Part shown: positions 26,049-35,405 of the stretch, one piece after another
Layout: every line of letters begins with the position of its first letter
Position numbering within the stretch: the first letter of the stretch is position 1
Translations under genes and position numbers: made by a program
From: Phocaeicola_A sp036804505
Lineage (GTDB): Bacteria > Bacteroidota > Bacteroidia > Bacteroidales > Bacteroidaceae
Direction of reading: 5' to 3'
Assembly: GCA_036804505.1 (NCBI GenBank)
Contig: DAIRSI010000019.1
Coordinates: 22,846-86,845, forward strand
Length of the DNA: 64,000 bases
The notes under the pieces: generated by a model
Databases searched by the model: none
The model's input: only the letters and a program-made list of their open reading frames with translations
What the model was told of the DNA's origin: nothing

Positions 26049-26716
26049 TGATGAATAAGGATACTGCTTTGGTTGTTTTCAGCGGCGGACAAGATTCCAC
26101 CACGTGCCTGTTCTGGGCAAAGAAACAATTCAAGAATGTCACGGCACTGAGTTTTATCTACGGACAGAAGCATCTGAAGGAAATAGACTGTGCCCGCGAG
26201 ATAGCGGCCCGGGCAGGAGTGAAGCATGAAGTGATGGATGTTTCTTTCATAGGTCATTTGGGACGGAATTCTCTGACAGACACATCGATGATTATGGATG
26301 AGACAAAGCCGGAAGGAACTTTCCCGAACACCTTTGTGCCGGGACGTAACTTGTTTTTCTTGAGTATTGCCGCCGTCTATGCGCGCGAGCAAGGAATCAA
26401 TCATATTGTGACCGGTGTATCGCAAACGGATTTCAGCGGTTATCCCGATTGCAGGGATGCTTTTATCAAATCATTGAATGTGACTCTCAATCTGGCCATG
26501 GACGAGCAATTTGTACTACATACCCCTTTGATGTGGGTTGACAAAGCCGAAACATGGAAACTTGCCGATGAATTAGGGGTTCTCGATTTGGTACGTAACG
26601 AAACGCTCACATGCTACAATGGAGTGAAGGGCGACGGCTGCGGGCATTGTCCTGCCTGCAAATTGCGTAAAGAGGGCTTGGAAAAATATTTAACGTGGAA
26701 AGAAAACAACAGATAA
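26045..26716 (+). CDS. queC: 7-cyano-7-deazaguanine synthase
   Basis: ATP-dependent enzyme converting 7-carboxy-7-deazaguanine to preQ0. It has 223 residues. The PP-loop SGGQDSTTCLFWA (residues 13-25) binds ATP, FVPGRNLFFLSIAA and SQTDFSGYPDCRDAF are family blocks, and the Zn site is CYNGVKGDGCGHCPACK (four Cys). Three consecutive ATG codons begin the frame (26045, 26048, 26051); the first forms the ATGA overlap with the transporter gene and is chosen for that reason. Confidence 0.97.
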   Translation: MMMNKDTALVVFSGGQDSTTCLFWAKKQFKNVTALSFIYGQKHLKEIDCAREIAARAGVKHEVMDVSFIGHLGRNSLTDTSMIMDETKPEGTFPNTFVPGRNLFFLSIAAVYAREQGINHIVTGVSQTDFSGYPDCRDAFIKSLNVTLNLAMDEQFVLHTPLMWVDKAETWKLADELGVLDLVRNETLTCYNGVKGDGCGHCPACKLRKEGLEKYLTWKENNR

Positions 26717-26718
26717 TC

Positions 26719-27183
26719 ATGAGTGAAAGAGAAAACGATCATTTGCAGCTGCTGGGCAAGAAAACTGAATACAAGCAGGATTATGCACCGGAGGTGCTGG
26801 AAACTTTTGTGAACAAACATCCCGACAATGATTATTGGGTTCGCTTCAACTGTCCGGAATTTACCAGTTTGTGCCCTATTACGGGGCAGCCGGACTTCGC
26901 TGAAATCCGCATCAGTTATCTGCCCGATGTGAAGATGGTAGAAAGCAAAAGCCTGAAATTGTATCTGTTCAGTTTTCGCAACCATGGCGATTTTCATGAA
27001 GACTGTGTGAATATTATCATGAAAGATTTAATCAAGCTCATGAATCCCAAATATATTGAGGTGACCGGATTGTTTACTCCACGTGGGGGAATCAGCATTT
27101 ATCCGTATGCCAATTATGGCCGTCCGGGAACTAAATATGAGAAGCTGGCGGATTATCGCCTGACAAATCACGACTTAGGATAA
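26719..27183 (+). CDS. queF: preQ0 reductase (NADPH-dependent 7-cyano-7-deazaguanine reductase)
   Basis: Reduces preQ0 to preQ1. The start at 26719 (MSERENDHL) gives 154 residues, normal for the short unimodular QueF, and is 2 bp after the queC stop; a longer in-frame start at 26695 would overlap queC. Catalytic Cys is in TSLCPITGQPDFA, with the Asp that follows it; the NADPH-site block is ESKSLKLYLFSFRNHGDFHED. The 3' end overlaps the convergent dnaX gene by 9 bases. queD and queE are not in this window. Confidence 0.96.
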   Translation: MSERENDHLQLLGKKTEYKQDYAPEVLETFVNKHPDNDYWVRFNCPEFTSLCPITGQPDFAEIRISYLPDVKMVESKSLKLYLFSFRNHGDFHEDCVNIIMKDLIKLMNPKYIEVTGLFTPRGGISIYPYANYGRPGTKYEKLADYRLTNHDLG

Positions 27184-28977
27184 TTCCAAATCCAAAAGAT
27201 CTTTCAACTTCTGAAGCGAGGCATTCTTTTGTTGTATAAGCTGCCATTGATCTGTCTTGCTGTAAGCCTTGATCATTTCACCTTGTTCGCTGATGCGCAC
27301 TTGCATGGTGATGAGGTCATTATGTAGCTTTTTGCGCAAGTGATTCTCTATTTGAGGCTTGATGTCCAGCATGTCTTTTTCGGCCATGGAATTATCCACA
27401 ACGATTTCGAACGTAGTGGCATCCAGCATTTTGGGATTCATGTTTTTCATGTTTCCTGCCATCGCTGTGTCTTTTTTAGGCAATAGGAGAGCGAATTCTG
27501 TCCATCGCAGATTGATGTCTTGTTCCGAGAACGGGCGGTTCTCAATCTTGGCTTCGGTAGCAGACAGCGGTAGTTGATCCTGTGGCTGTTCTTCTGCTTC
27601 GATTTTGTTTAAGTCTCCTTTTAATGCCTTGATTGACAGGTGCACCGGTTTTTTTACCATAGGGGATACTCGCTCAGGCTCTTGAACGGGAGTCTGGGCA
27701 TTTGCCCCTGGAGTGCCTGGCACTGTCTGGACAGAAGGAACGGGTTGTTGAGGTTGGGCTTGTGCAGTTTGAATTGTAGGTTGCGAAGCCGGCTGAACAG
27801 CAGGCTGTGCCTGGGATTGTTCCTTTTGGAAAATGGGGGATATCTTATTTTTAGGGCTACGCCCCGCAGGCCCCTCCTCATCTTCGAGTGTGATTTGGGC
27901 AAGCTGTATCAATGTAAGCTCTACCAGCAAGCGCTTGTTTTTGCTTACTCTGTAATTCAAATCACAATCATTGCAAAGCTTCATGGCACGGAACAAAAAT
28001 TTTGCACTGCATTTACCCGCCTGCTCTGCGTAACGTACTTTCACGCTTGCTGCCGTTTCCAGAAGTGAGGCTGTAGCTTTATCTTTCGAAACTAGCAGGT
28101 CTCTGAAATGCGAGGCTAGTCCTGTAATGAAATGGCTGCCATCAAAACCTTTATTCAGAATATCATTGAATGTGAGTAGGCAATCCGAAACTCTGTTGCC
28201 GAGGAAATCATCCGTCAGCTTGAAGTAATATTCATAATCCAGTACGTTCAAGTTGGCAATGACATCCTGATAATGGATTTTTCCACCGGTGAAACTTACT
28301 ACCTGATCAAATATGGACAAAGCATCACGCATGCCACCGTCTGCCTTTTGGGCAATCACATTCAAAGCTTCCGGTTCTGCTTCAATACCTTCCTTTTGCG
28401 CAACATATTGAAGATGCTCGATAATATCGTTGACACCTATCCTGTTGAAATCATAGATTTGGCATCGGGATAGGATGGTTGGCAATATCTTATGTTTTTC
28501 TGTGGTTGCCAGAATGAAAATAGCATGTGCCGGCGGTTCTTCCAGCGTCTTCAGAAATGCATTGAAAGCCGAAGATGAAAGCATGTGGACCTCATCGATG
28601 ATATATACCTTGTATCTGCCAATCTGAGGCGGGATGCGAACCTGTTCTATGAGACTTCTTATGTCTTCCACCGAGTTGTTGGACGCGGCATCCAGTTCAT
28701 GAATATTGTATGACCTCTGTTCGTTGAAGGCCTTGCAGCTTTCGCATTCGTTGCAAGCCTCTCCGTCAGGAGTGATGTTTGTACAATTGATTGTCTTAGC
28801 AAAAATACGTGCGCATGTAGTCTTTCCTACTCCACGCGGTCCGCAGAACAAATAAGCCTGAGCCAGTTTGCCTGTGGCAATCGCATTTTTCAATGTGGTG
28901 GTCAAGGCTCTTTGCCCAATGACAGAGTCGAAAGTGGACGGACGGTATTTTCGTGCCGAAACGATAAAGTTCTCCAT
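27175..28977 (-). CDS. dnaX: DNA polymerase III subunit gamma/tau
   Basis: Clamp-loader ATPase of the replisome, 600 residues. Walker A GPRGVGKTT (46-54), four-Cys zinc module (CTN...CNECESC, about 65-81), Walker B DEVHMLSSSAFNAFLKTLEEPP, sensor 1 TTEKHKILPTILSRCQ. The middle is a Gln/Pro-rich linker (QSQAQPAVQPASQ...), and a smaller C-terminal domain follows (about 480-600). No slippery A/T run for a gamma-form frameshift was noticed. Convergent with queF. Confidence 0.97.
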   Translation of the reverse strand: MENFIVSARKYRPSTFDSVIGQRALTTTLKNAIATGKLAQAYLFCGPRGVGKTTCARIFAKTINCTNITPDGEACNECESCKAFNEQRSYNIHELDAASNNSVEDIRSLIEQVRIPPQIGRYKVYIIDEVHMLSSSAFNAFLKTLEEPPAHAIFILATTEKHKILPTILSRCQIYDFNRIGVNDIIEHLQYVAQKEGIEAEPEALNVIAQKADGGMRDALSIFDQVVSFTGGKIHYQDVIANLNVLDYEYYFKLTDDFLGNRVSDCLLTFNDILNKGFDGSHFITGLASHFRDLLVSKDKATASLLETAASVKVRYAEQAGKCSAKFLFRAMKLCNDCDLNYRVSKNKRLLVELTLIQLAQITLEDEEGPAGRSPKNKISPIFQKEQSQAQPAVQPASQPTIQTAQAQPQQPVPSVQTVPGTPGANAQTPVQEPERVSPMVKKPVHLSIKALKGDLNKIEAEEQPQDQLPLSATEAKIENRPFSEQDINLRWTEFALLLPKKDTAMAGNMKNMNPKMLDATTFEIVVDNSMAEKDMLDIKPQIENHLRKKLHNDLITMQVRISEQGEMIKAYSKTDQWQLIQQKNASLQKLKDLLDLELS

Positions 28978-29005
28978 ATATTATAGAATGTGATTACTCA
29001 TTTTT

Positions 29006-29014
29006 GCAAAGTTA
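29006..29014 (-). promoter_or_regulatory. -7 element of dnaX
   Basis: The minus strand reads TAACTTTGC, matching the -7 consensus, 28 bases before the dnaX ATG. Confidence 0.6.
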
Positions 29015-29058
29015 CAATAAAAAGTTTATTTTTTCAGTGGAACGTTTTAAAATATTTA

Positions 29059-29067
29059 TATCTTTGC
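29059..29067 (+). promoter_or_regulatory. -7 element of the DivIC-like gene
   Basis: TATCTTTGC is a perfect -7 match, 22 bases before the ATG at 29090. It supports that ATG over the upstream TTG. Confidence 0.6.
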
Positions 29068-29089
29068 ATCATTATAATTATTGGCTAAA

Positions 29090-29422
29090 ATGGGTAAGTT
29101 GAACACAATCATTCTGTTTGCAAGACGACATAAATACTGGATTACGGTATTGCTGTTTGTCGGAATCATCGGCTTTGTAGGCGAGAACAGTTTGTTTCAT
29201 CGTTTTGAACACAAGCATACCATCAGCGTGCTGAATGATGAAATCGATAAATACCAGAGAATGTTCAATGACAATCAGACGAAACTGAAGCAGTTGGCTA
29301 CGAATCCGGAGGCCATTGAGAAAGTTGCCCGTGAACGCTATTTTATGAAAAAGGAAAATGAGGATGTCTTCATCTTTGAAAAGGAAGACGGTACCCTCGA
29401 TGATCTCAGTACTCAAAAATAA
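29090..29422 (+). CDS. Septum formation initiator, DivIC/FtsB family
   Basis: Small bitopic cell-division protein of 110 residues: short cytosolic end, one membrane helix (about 16-34, YWITVLLFVGIIGFVGENSLF), then a periplasmic coiled coil (HTISVLNDEIDKYQRMFNDNQTKLKQL) and the family tail (NPEAIEKVARERYFMKKENEDVFIF). The ATG at 29090 is preferred to a TTG three codons upstream. It is followed 11 bp later by a small membrane-protein gene. Confidence 0.92.
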   Translation: MGKLNTIILFARRHKYWITVLLFVGIIGFVGENSLFHRFEHKHTISVLNDEIDKYQRMFNDNQTKLKQLATNPEAIEKVARERYFMKKENEDVFIFEKEDGTLDDLSTQK

Positions 29423-29433
29423 GATTTCCGAAT

Positions 29434-29793
29434 ATGACAAAAATAGAGACATACCTGATGAATTTGGGAGGAGTATTCGTCCTTTTAGGAGCTGCAGCCT
29501 ATATATTTGAACCCGTAGTCTCTACCTATATATATATAGTAGGTGCTTTACTCTTCGGAGGCATTCAGATAAAAAACGGCTATCAAGGACCCAATCTGAT
29601 TATCCGCCGTTTGCGCCGCCAACAGATTTTTGCTTCTCTTCTTTTCATACTTACGGGTGTGCTCATGATAACCAATACCTACCATTGGATTTATTGCCGC
29701 CACAACGAATGGGTCATCTGTCTCACGATTGCTGCTATTCTGCAATTGTACTCCACTTTTAGAATAGAGCATGAGTTGAAGAAAGAGGAATGA
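29434..29793 (+). CDS. Small four-helix membrane protein of unknown function
   Basis: 119 residues with about four hydrophobic helices (LGGVFVLLGAAAYIF; STYIYIVGALLFGG; FASLLFILTGVLMIT; WVICLTIAAILQLYS) and a charged C-terminus (EHELKKEE). A polar loop with RRLRRQQ lies between helices 2 and 3. I do not recognise a named family beyond conserved Bacteroidales membrane proteins. The 11-bp distance from the DivIC-like gene suggests a two-gene operon and perhaps a role at the envelope or septum. Confidence 0.8.
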   Translation: MTKIETYLMNLGGVFVLLGAAAYIFEPVVSTYIYIVGALLFGGIQIKNGYQGPNLIIRRLRRQQIFASLLFILTGVLMITNTYHWIYCRHNEWVICLTIAAILQLYSTFRIEHELKKEE

Positions 29794-29969
29794 TTTTTTT
29801 ATCGTTCCATTTCAAAATAATCATAAAGTTTTAGTGTTAAGCTATCCGGGACAGGAGTTGCCGGAAGGATATTTCTACTCATCCGTATCGTGTTTGAGAG
29901 CCAATTAAATTAACAAATTTAATTTAATTGAAATAAGTTTCATAGAGTTAATATTTATAACAAAAATTG

Positions 29970-29978
29970 TACTTTTGC
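29970..29978 (+). promoter_or_regulatory. Distal -7 element of the first tandem SusC operon
   Basis: TACTTTTGC, perfect consensus, 165 bases before the SusC ATG. Confidence 0.5.
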
Positions 29979-30061
29979 TTAAAAACTATTATTAAATTAA
30001 TGTTTAGATAATTTTGTTAGAAAATAATATACAAAATATTTCATTATTTGCAAACAATCAT

Positions 30062-30070
30062 TACTTTTGC
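30062..30070 (+). promoter_or_regulatory. Proximal -7 element of the first tandem SusC operon
   Basis: TACTTTTGC, identical to the distal copy, 73 bases before the SusC ATG. A TTTG at 30047 is too close to be its -33. Confidence 0.5.
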
Positions 30071-30143
30071 AAGAAATCTCATAGGGGATATCTAATTTAT
30101 GCTTTTTTTGTTTCAATTATTATATAATTTATAGAGAGAATTT

Positions 30144-33100
30144 ATGAAAAAGAGATCTATGCTATTACTGATTTTCCTTTTTATAGGAATCAGTTTATCC
30201 TTAGCTCAAGTGAAGGTGACGGGAACAGTCACTTCTTCAGAGGACAAGCAACCAATTGTCGGTGCTTCTGTATTAGCGAAAGGAACAACAGTGGGAACCA
30301 TTACAGATATGGATGGTAAATTTGTCTTGCCGAATGTTCCTGAATCGGCAAAAACTCTAGTTATTTCTTACATTGGTATGAAGACGAAAGAAGTCGGTAT
30401 TCAATCCAATTTAAAGATTATCTTGGATCCGGACACGAAGGTCCTGGATGAAATTGTGGTTACAGCCATGGGTATGAAGAGAAGTGAAAAGACTTTGGGC
30501 TATGCTGCAACAACCGTGAAAGCCGAAAACCTGGACTTGGCGAAATCCGGCTCTGTGATGGGGGGATTGTCCGGTAAAGTTGCCGGTGTGCAGATTACTG
30601 CTGCAGGTGATGCCGGTTCTTCCCAAAAAGTCTTGATTCGCGGTATTTCATCACTCAACAGCAATGCGCCGCTTTATATTGTGGATGGTGTGCCTATCAA
30701 CAATTCGCGTAGCGGTAACAATGATGCCGACTTTGGAAATGCTGCCAATGACATTAACTCTGAGGATGTGGAATCTGTCACGGTGTTGAAAGGTGCTTCT
30801 GCAACCGCACTCTACGGCTCTCGGGCATCAAACGGCGTTATCATGATTACTACAAAGAAAGCCGGAGTAGAAAAGCTTTCCGTTACTTATGACGGTTCTT
30901 TCTTTGCTTCGAATGTGCTGCGTGTCATGCAGACACAAAATCTTTATGGACAAGGATGGGGATCATGGGATCGTCATGAAAACGGTTCATGGGGTTCGCG
31001 TTTGGACGGCACTATTCATGAGTGGGGAGCCGACGGGAAATATTTGAGTACCGGAGAGGCAATGACCAAGCCCTATTCATACGTGAAGCATAACTTGCGT
31101 GACTTCTATCAAACAGGTTTGGAAATGAACAATAACCTTACTTTGCGTTATGGTACTGAGAAACTTGGAATCGTGGCTTCTTACGGTAACTTGAAGTCAA
31201 ACGGAATTATGCCCAACAATACCGATAAATATTCACGTAATACTTTCTCGTTAAGAGGATATGCTAAAATAGACAAGTTCTCGTTTGATATGTCTATGAA
31301 TTATGTCCGTAAAGACATTCGCAGACCGGAACAAATGTATCAGGAACTTTTGCAGCACGGTGTCGATGTAGGGTTTAAACAAATGAAGGATTATAATGAC
31401 GAGCGTTATAATTTTGCAAATTATTATACATGGTATGCCAATAATCCCTATTGGATGCTTGATAATTATTATTACACTTATCAAGATGACCGAGTATATG
31501 GTAAAATGGAAGGTTCATATGATATAATGAAGGGACTGAAAGCTACGGTACGCGTAGGAGGGGATTTTTCCAACTCCAGACAGGAAAATATGGAAGCCAA
31601 GGAAAATATAGTTCCTGGAACTTATGCTTTCGAAGGAGGTAAAGCACCTGAAAAAGGAAAATATTCCAGATATGCTTATAATCGTGGAGAAATAGATGCA
31701 ACGGCTTTGTTGAACGGAGATTATAAGTTAGGAGAAGACTTTTCTTTGAATGCTACTGCCGGATGGAACCTTAATCAGCGTACATACCAATATACCGGTG
31801 GTTATGTGGAAGGTCTTGATATACCGGGTTGGTATAATTTGAAGAATACCACTTCATCGGCTATTTCCGACCAATACAACTCAAAACGCAGACTGATCGG
31901 TGCTTTCGGACAGGCTGAACTGGGATTCAAGAATTATCTGTTTCTGAATCTTTCTGCTCGTAATGACTGGTCTTCCACTTTGCCGAAGGGAAAGAACAGC
32001 TATTTCTATGGCGGTGCAAATATATCCATGATTGTCACTGAGTTACTTCCTTCACTCAAAGAAAACAATATTGATTTTCTTAAAGTGCGCGCTGCAGTGG
32101 GACAAACCGGTAGTGATGCCGATGTATTCAAAACAGTGGGATGGTACAATCCGGTTGGTCAGGCATATCAGACATACAATTATACAAACCTTCCATTGAA
32201 CGGGGTATCCGGACTTACTGAAAATACGACCAAGCCTTCTACAGACTTGCGTCCTGAAATGACTACCGAATATGAATTCGGAGTAAGCGGCAACTTCTTT
32301 AAAAATCGTTTGTCCATTGACTTTGCTTATTATAACAAGAATACCAAAGATCAGATTATATCTGCAAACTTGGGCCCGGAAACCGGCTATATGTTCCAAA
32401 CAAAGAATGTAGGTAAAATTCAAAACAAAGGTATTGAGTTAGCTGTTGGAGTAACACCTGTACGTACAAAAGACTGGGATTGGAATGTGGGTATCACTTA
32501 CACCATGAACAGAAGTAAAGTCAAGGAATTATGGGAAGGGTTGACTTCTTATACCTATACAAACTGGCGTGGAGTTCAATATGTGTTGGAGATTGGAAAG
32601 GCTATAGGACAATTCTATACACCGGATGTTAAAACCGTAACTGATAAGAACAGTCCGTATTATGGCTATAGTATTGTTAATAACAATGGATTCTTGCAGG
32701 CAGCGAGCACATCATCCAGTAAAGGAACTTCAGAAGCCAAATTCCTGATGGGTTTCAATACAACCTTGAAATATAAGAATTTCACTTTTTCTGCAGCTGC
32801 TGATTGGAGATTTGGCGGAGTAATGGTTTCCAATACATCTTATATCACTCATTTTGACGGAAACTCTACGGAGACTCTCTTCAATGAACGTTATTCTTTC
32901 ATTTATCCACATTCTGTAAAGACACTCTCTGATGGATCTTTCGTGGAAAACAACATCATGGTGAAGTCTAGTCAAATGAACTATGCACAAGGAAATTATT
33001 CTTACAATCCGTTAATCAGAGATGCATTTCTTGTTTCGAAAAGCTACTTCAAATTGCGTGAATTGGCTTTGTATTATAATTTCCCGCAATCCATATTATC

Positions 33101-33293
33101 GCATATAGGATTCATTCAGAATGCAACACTTGGCATTGTAGGGCGCAATCTATTGCTCTTTACTCCTAGAAAGAATAACTATATCGATCCGGAAACAACC
33201 AATTTGGGTAATGATTTGTTGTCCGAATTTGGAGAAACCACAGGAACAAGTTCTACACGTAACTTCGGTGTCAACGTGAAAGTGGTATTTTGA
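30144..33293 (+). CDS. SusC/RagA family TonB-linked outer-membrane transporter (tandem system 1)
   Basis: 1049-residue TonB-dependent importer: signal peptide (ending SLSLAQ, about 22), carboxypeptidase-like beta-sandwich (VKVTGTVTSSEDKQPIVGAS..., about 23-100), plug (MGGLSGKVAGVQIT, VLIRGISSLNSNAPLYIVDGVP, ATALYGSRASNGVIMITTKK) and a C-terminal barrel ending NVKVVF. The first ~100 residues closely resemble those of the SusC protein at 35852, so the two are paralogues. It leads an operon with a SusD-like gene and a small lipoprotein gene. No glycoside hydrolase, lyase or dedicated sensor is adjacent, so the cargo (glycan, peptide or other) is open. Confidence 0.95.
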   Translation: MKKRSMLLLIFLFIGISLSLAQVKVTGTVTSSEDKQPIVGASVLAKGTTVGTITDMDGKFVLPNVPESAKTLVISYIGMKTKEVGIQSNLKIILDPDTKVLDEIVVTAMGMKRSEKTLGYAATTVKAENLDLAKSGSVMGGLSGKVAGVQITAAGDAGSSQKVLIRGISSLNSNAPLYIVDGVPINNSRSGNNDADFGNAANDINSEDVESVTVLKGASATALYGSRASNGVIMITTKKAGVEKLSVTYDGSFFASNVLRVMQTQNLYGQGWGSWDRHENGSWGSRLDGTIHEWGADGKYLSTGEAMTKPYSYVKHNLRDFYQTGLEMNNNLTLRYGTEKLGIVASYGNLKSNGIMPNNTDKYSRNTFSLRGYAKIDKFSFDMSMNYVRKDIRRPEQMYQELLQHGVDVGFKQMKDYNDERYNFANYYTWYANNPYWMLDNYYYTYQDDRVYGKMEGSYDIMKGLKATVRVGGDFSNSRQENMEAKENIVPGTYAFEGGKAPEKGKYSRYAYNRGEIDATALLNGDYKLGEDFSLNATAGWNLNQRTYQYTGGYVEGLDIPGWYNLKNTTSSAISDQYNSKRRLIGAFGQAELGFKNYLFLNLSARNDWSSTLPKGKNSYFYGGANISMIVTELLPSLKENNIDFLKVRAAVGQTGSDADVFKTVGWYNPVGQAYQTYNYTNLPLNGVSGLTENTTKPSTDLRPEMTTEYEFGVSGNFFKNRLSIDFAYYNKNTKDQIISANLGPETGYMFQTKNVGKIQNKGIELAVGVTPVRTKDWDWNVGITYTMNRSKVKELWEGLTSYTYTNWRGVQYVLEIGKAIGQFYTPDVKTVTDKNSPYYGYSIVNNNGFLQAASTSSSKGTSEAKFLMGFNTTLKYKNFTFSAAADWRFGGVMVSNTSYITHFDGNSTETLFNERYSFIYPHSVKTLSDGSFVENNIMVKSSQMNYAQGNYSYNPLIRDAFLVSKSYFKLRELALYYNFPQSILSHIGFIQNATLGIVGRNLLLFTPRKNNYIDPETTNLGNDLLSEFGETTGTSSTRNFGVNVKVVF

Positions 33294-33317
33294 TAACATA
33301 TAAACCAAAACGATACA

Positions 33318-34865
33318 ATGATGAAAATAAGATATATATTTATAGGTGTGTTGGCAACCTTCCTAGGAAGTGTTTCGCTAACTTCTTGTGGAGATTATTT
33401 GGATGTGAATGACAATACCAATTATCCCACAAGTGCAACGATGTCTACCTTACTGCCTTCTGTTTGTGCAACAACTATTGCGCAGTTCGGCATACAAGGA
33501 ACTTTAACGGGCAATATGTGGATACAGTTTGCTACTCAGGGAAATACGACTAACCAATATAATACGTTATGTAATTATACAATTCTTGATACAGATGGTT
33601 ATACCCGCAGTGTTTGGCGTAATGCTTATTCCAATACTCTGCAAGATAATAAGACTTTGATAGATATGTCCGAAGCGAAGAAGGCTTGGAACTATTGGAT
33701 GGTTGGAAAAATCCTGATGGCATATAATTTCCACATGTTGACAGATTTATACGGTGATATCCCATTCTCTCAGGCTTTACAGTCCGATCAGTATCCAAAT
33801 CCGACGTTCGATGACAGTAAGACAGTTGTTTACCCGGGAATCATAAAAATGCTGGACGAAGCAATTGCCAAGTCAGGTGATGCTACCGCAGCTGTTGTGG
33901 CAAATCCGATGTCGAAGGTTGATTTGTTTTGTAGCGGAGATCTTACCAAATGGCTGGCTTTTGCAAAGAGTCTTAAGCTGAAAATGTATTTGAGAAATTT
34001 TGAAGCGAACAAATCCCAAATAGCTTCTCTTCTTTCCGGAGGAGGTCTGTTGGAAGATGACTTGAAGATTAATTCGTTTGAAGATGCAACAAATAAAGGG
34101 AATCCGTTATATGAGTTTAATATCCGTCAGCTGAACACGACAGAAAATATGCGTGCTTGTCATACTATGTTGGAGTATTTTCTTGCCAATGGCGATCATC
34201 GTTGCCAGGCTTTGTATGAAGTGATTGCTGATGCTCCAAAAAATGCAACTACAGACGCGCAGAAATATGAAGGTATTCCTTGTGGAACCAAACCTGAAAC
34301 TTCAGTTATTCCTTTGACTTCATCCTCTCGTGTAAAGCAGGCATACAGTGATCCCGTTTATTTAATGAATGCAGCAGAATGTGAGTTTATGATAGCAGAA
34401 GCCTATGCAAGACTAGGGGATATGACAAACGCAAAGACGTATTATGAAAAAGGAGTGAAAGCTGCTTTCAAACGTTATTCAATGGATTCCAATGCGACGG
34501 AACTGCTTGCAGGTAATTATGCATTTGATGCAAAGAATGCTTTGAAAAATATCATGATTCAGAAATGGCTGTCGTATGCGGGCGCCAATTCCATGGACGG
34601 ATGGTTTGACCGTTGCCGTACGGGTATTCCCGAATTGGCCGGAGGAATAACCGTTAGAGTAAGTGATGTCTACAATCAGAGGACATTGACTTCCGGATAT
34701 GTCTTGGGAACATTGGTAGACCCAGGTTCAAATACTTTGTCAGAAAGAGAAACTCCTCGAAGACTGCCTCTTCCAACAGATGCAACTCTTTACAACTCAA
34801 ATGCTAAAAGTTTTGTGAAAGCAATCAACGAGCCTCTATGGTGGCAGGTAGCAGCAAAAAAATAA
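33318..34865 (+). CDS. SusD-like outer-membrane lipoprotein (tandem system 1)
   Basis: Partner of the SusC protein encoded 24 bp upstream. 515 residues; lipoprotein signal with the lipid-attachment Cys at about residue 24 (GSVSLTSC then GDYLDVNDN). The DYLDVNDNTNYP start and the TPR-like stretch (WNYWMVGKILMAYNFHMLTDLYGDIPFSQAL) fit the SusD-like family 2 group. The C-terminus carries NAAECEFMIAEAYARLGD and RRLPLPTDATLYN. Two ATGs begin the gene (33318 and 33321). Followed by a small lipoprotein gene. Confidence 0.93.
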   Translation: MMKIRYIFIGVLATFLGSVSLTSCGDYLDVNDNTNYPTSATMSTLLPSVCATTIAQFGIQGTLTGNMWIQFATQGNTTNQYNTLCNYTILDTDGYTRSVWRNAYSNTLQDNKTLIDMSEAKKAWNYWMVGKILMAYNFHMLTDLYGDIPFSQALQSDQYPNPTFDDSKTVVYPGIIKMLDEAIAKSGDATAAVVANPMSKVDLFCSGDLTKWLAFAKSLKLKMYLRNFEANKSQIASLLSGGGLLEDDLKINSFEDATNKGNPLYEFNIRQLNTTENMRACHTMLEYFLANGDHRCQALYEVIADAPKNATTDAQKYEGIPCGTKPETSVIPLTSSSRVKQAYSDPVYLMNAAECEFMIAEAYARLGDMTNAKTYYEKGVKAAFKRYSMDSNATELLAGNYAFDAKNALKNIMIQKWLSYAGANSMDGWFDRCRTGIPELAGGITVRVSDVYNQRTLTSGYVLGTLVDPGSNTLSERETPRRLPLPTDATLYNSNAKSFVKAINEPLWWQVAAKK

Positions 34866-34895
34866 GCGGAGAATAACATTTAAAATGATAAAAAT

Positions 34896-35405
34896 ATGAA
34901 ATCAATTAAATATATACTTTTGACACTTCTGACAGTGTTTATGGCTTCCTGCAACTCGGAAGACAACAATTATGAGATAGCATATACCAAAACCTGGCCT
35001 CTGGACGGTCAGTACAAGGTGACCGTTACGGATGCGACCGGTGCAGTTGTTAAATCAGGACTGTTTTGCTATATTTCGAATACGGTCGATGATGTGAACA
35101 ACAAAATATGGCTGAGAATAGGTAATTACAATCAGGCGGCCAAAGATGCATTCGGCATAAACGGCAAATTGGATTGTGATGTGGCTGCTTTGACTTTTTC
35201 CGGACAGACACAGAATCTATCGGGCAATGTGGCAACATCAACTGAAACTTTCTCCGTAACGAGTGGCTCTATAGTTCTTAAGGGGGCGAAAGCTCCATCG
35301 GGAACTGTATGTGATAAAATCAGTTTCACATTTACAAGGACTAATTTCCCCGGGAAAACATATAAAGTTGAAGGTTATCGCTATACAGGATGGCCTGAAG
35401 ACTAA
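34896..35405 (+). CDS. Small secreted lipoprotein, possible lipid-binding/accessory protein
   Basis: 169 residues with a clear lipoprotein signal (LLTVFMASC, lipid-attachment Cys at 19). The mature part is beta-rich and begins with WPLDGQYKVTVTDATGAVV, a pattern I associate with the Bacteroides Lipid_bd/SusE-F-position accessory proteins; this assignment is tentative. Third gene of the SusC-SusD operon, 30 bp downstream, in the position where surface ligand-binding accessory proteins usually lie. Confidence 0.75.
   Translation: MKSIKYILLTLLTVFMASCNSEDNNYEIAYTKTWPLDGQYKVTVTDATGAVVKSGLFCYISNTVDDVNNKIWLRIGNYNQAAKDAFGINGKLDCDVAALTFSGQTQNLSGNVATSTETFSVTSGSIVLKGAKAPSGTVCDKISFTFTRTNFPGKTYKVEGYRYTGWPED

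Larger units (their letters stand above)
29794..30143 (+). promoter_or_regulatory. Long AT-rich leader region of the first tandem SusC operon
   Basis: 350 bp without a gene. It holds an AT-only inverted repeat near 29905-29931 (AATTAAATTAA...TTTAATTTAATT) and two perfect -7 elements, at 29970-29978 and 30062-30070, each TACTTTTGC. I see no riboswitch or ORF in it. Confidence 0.5.

Noticed and set aside
29081..29089. TTG as start codon of the DivIC-like gene
   Set aside because: The ATG at 29090 fits the family start and lies at a normal distance from the -7 element.
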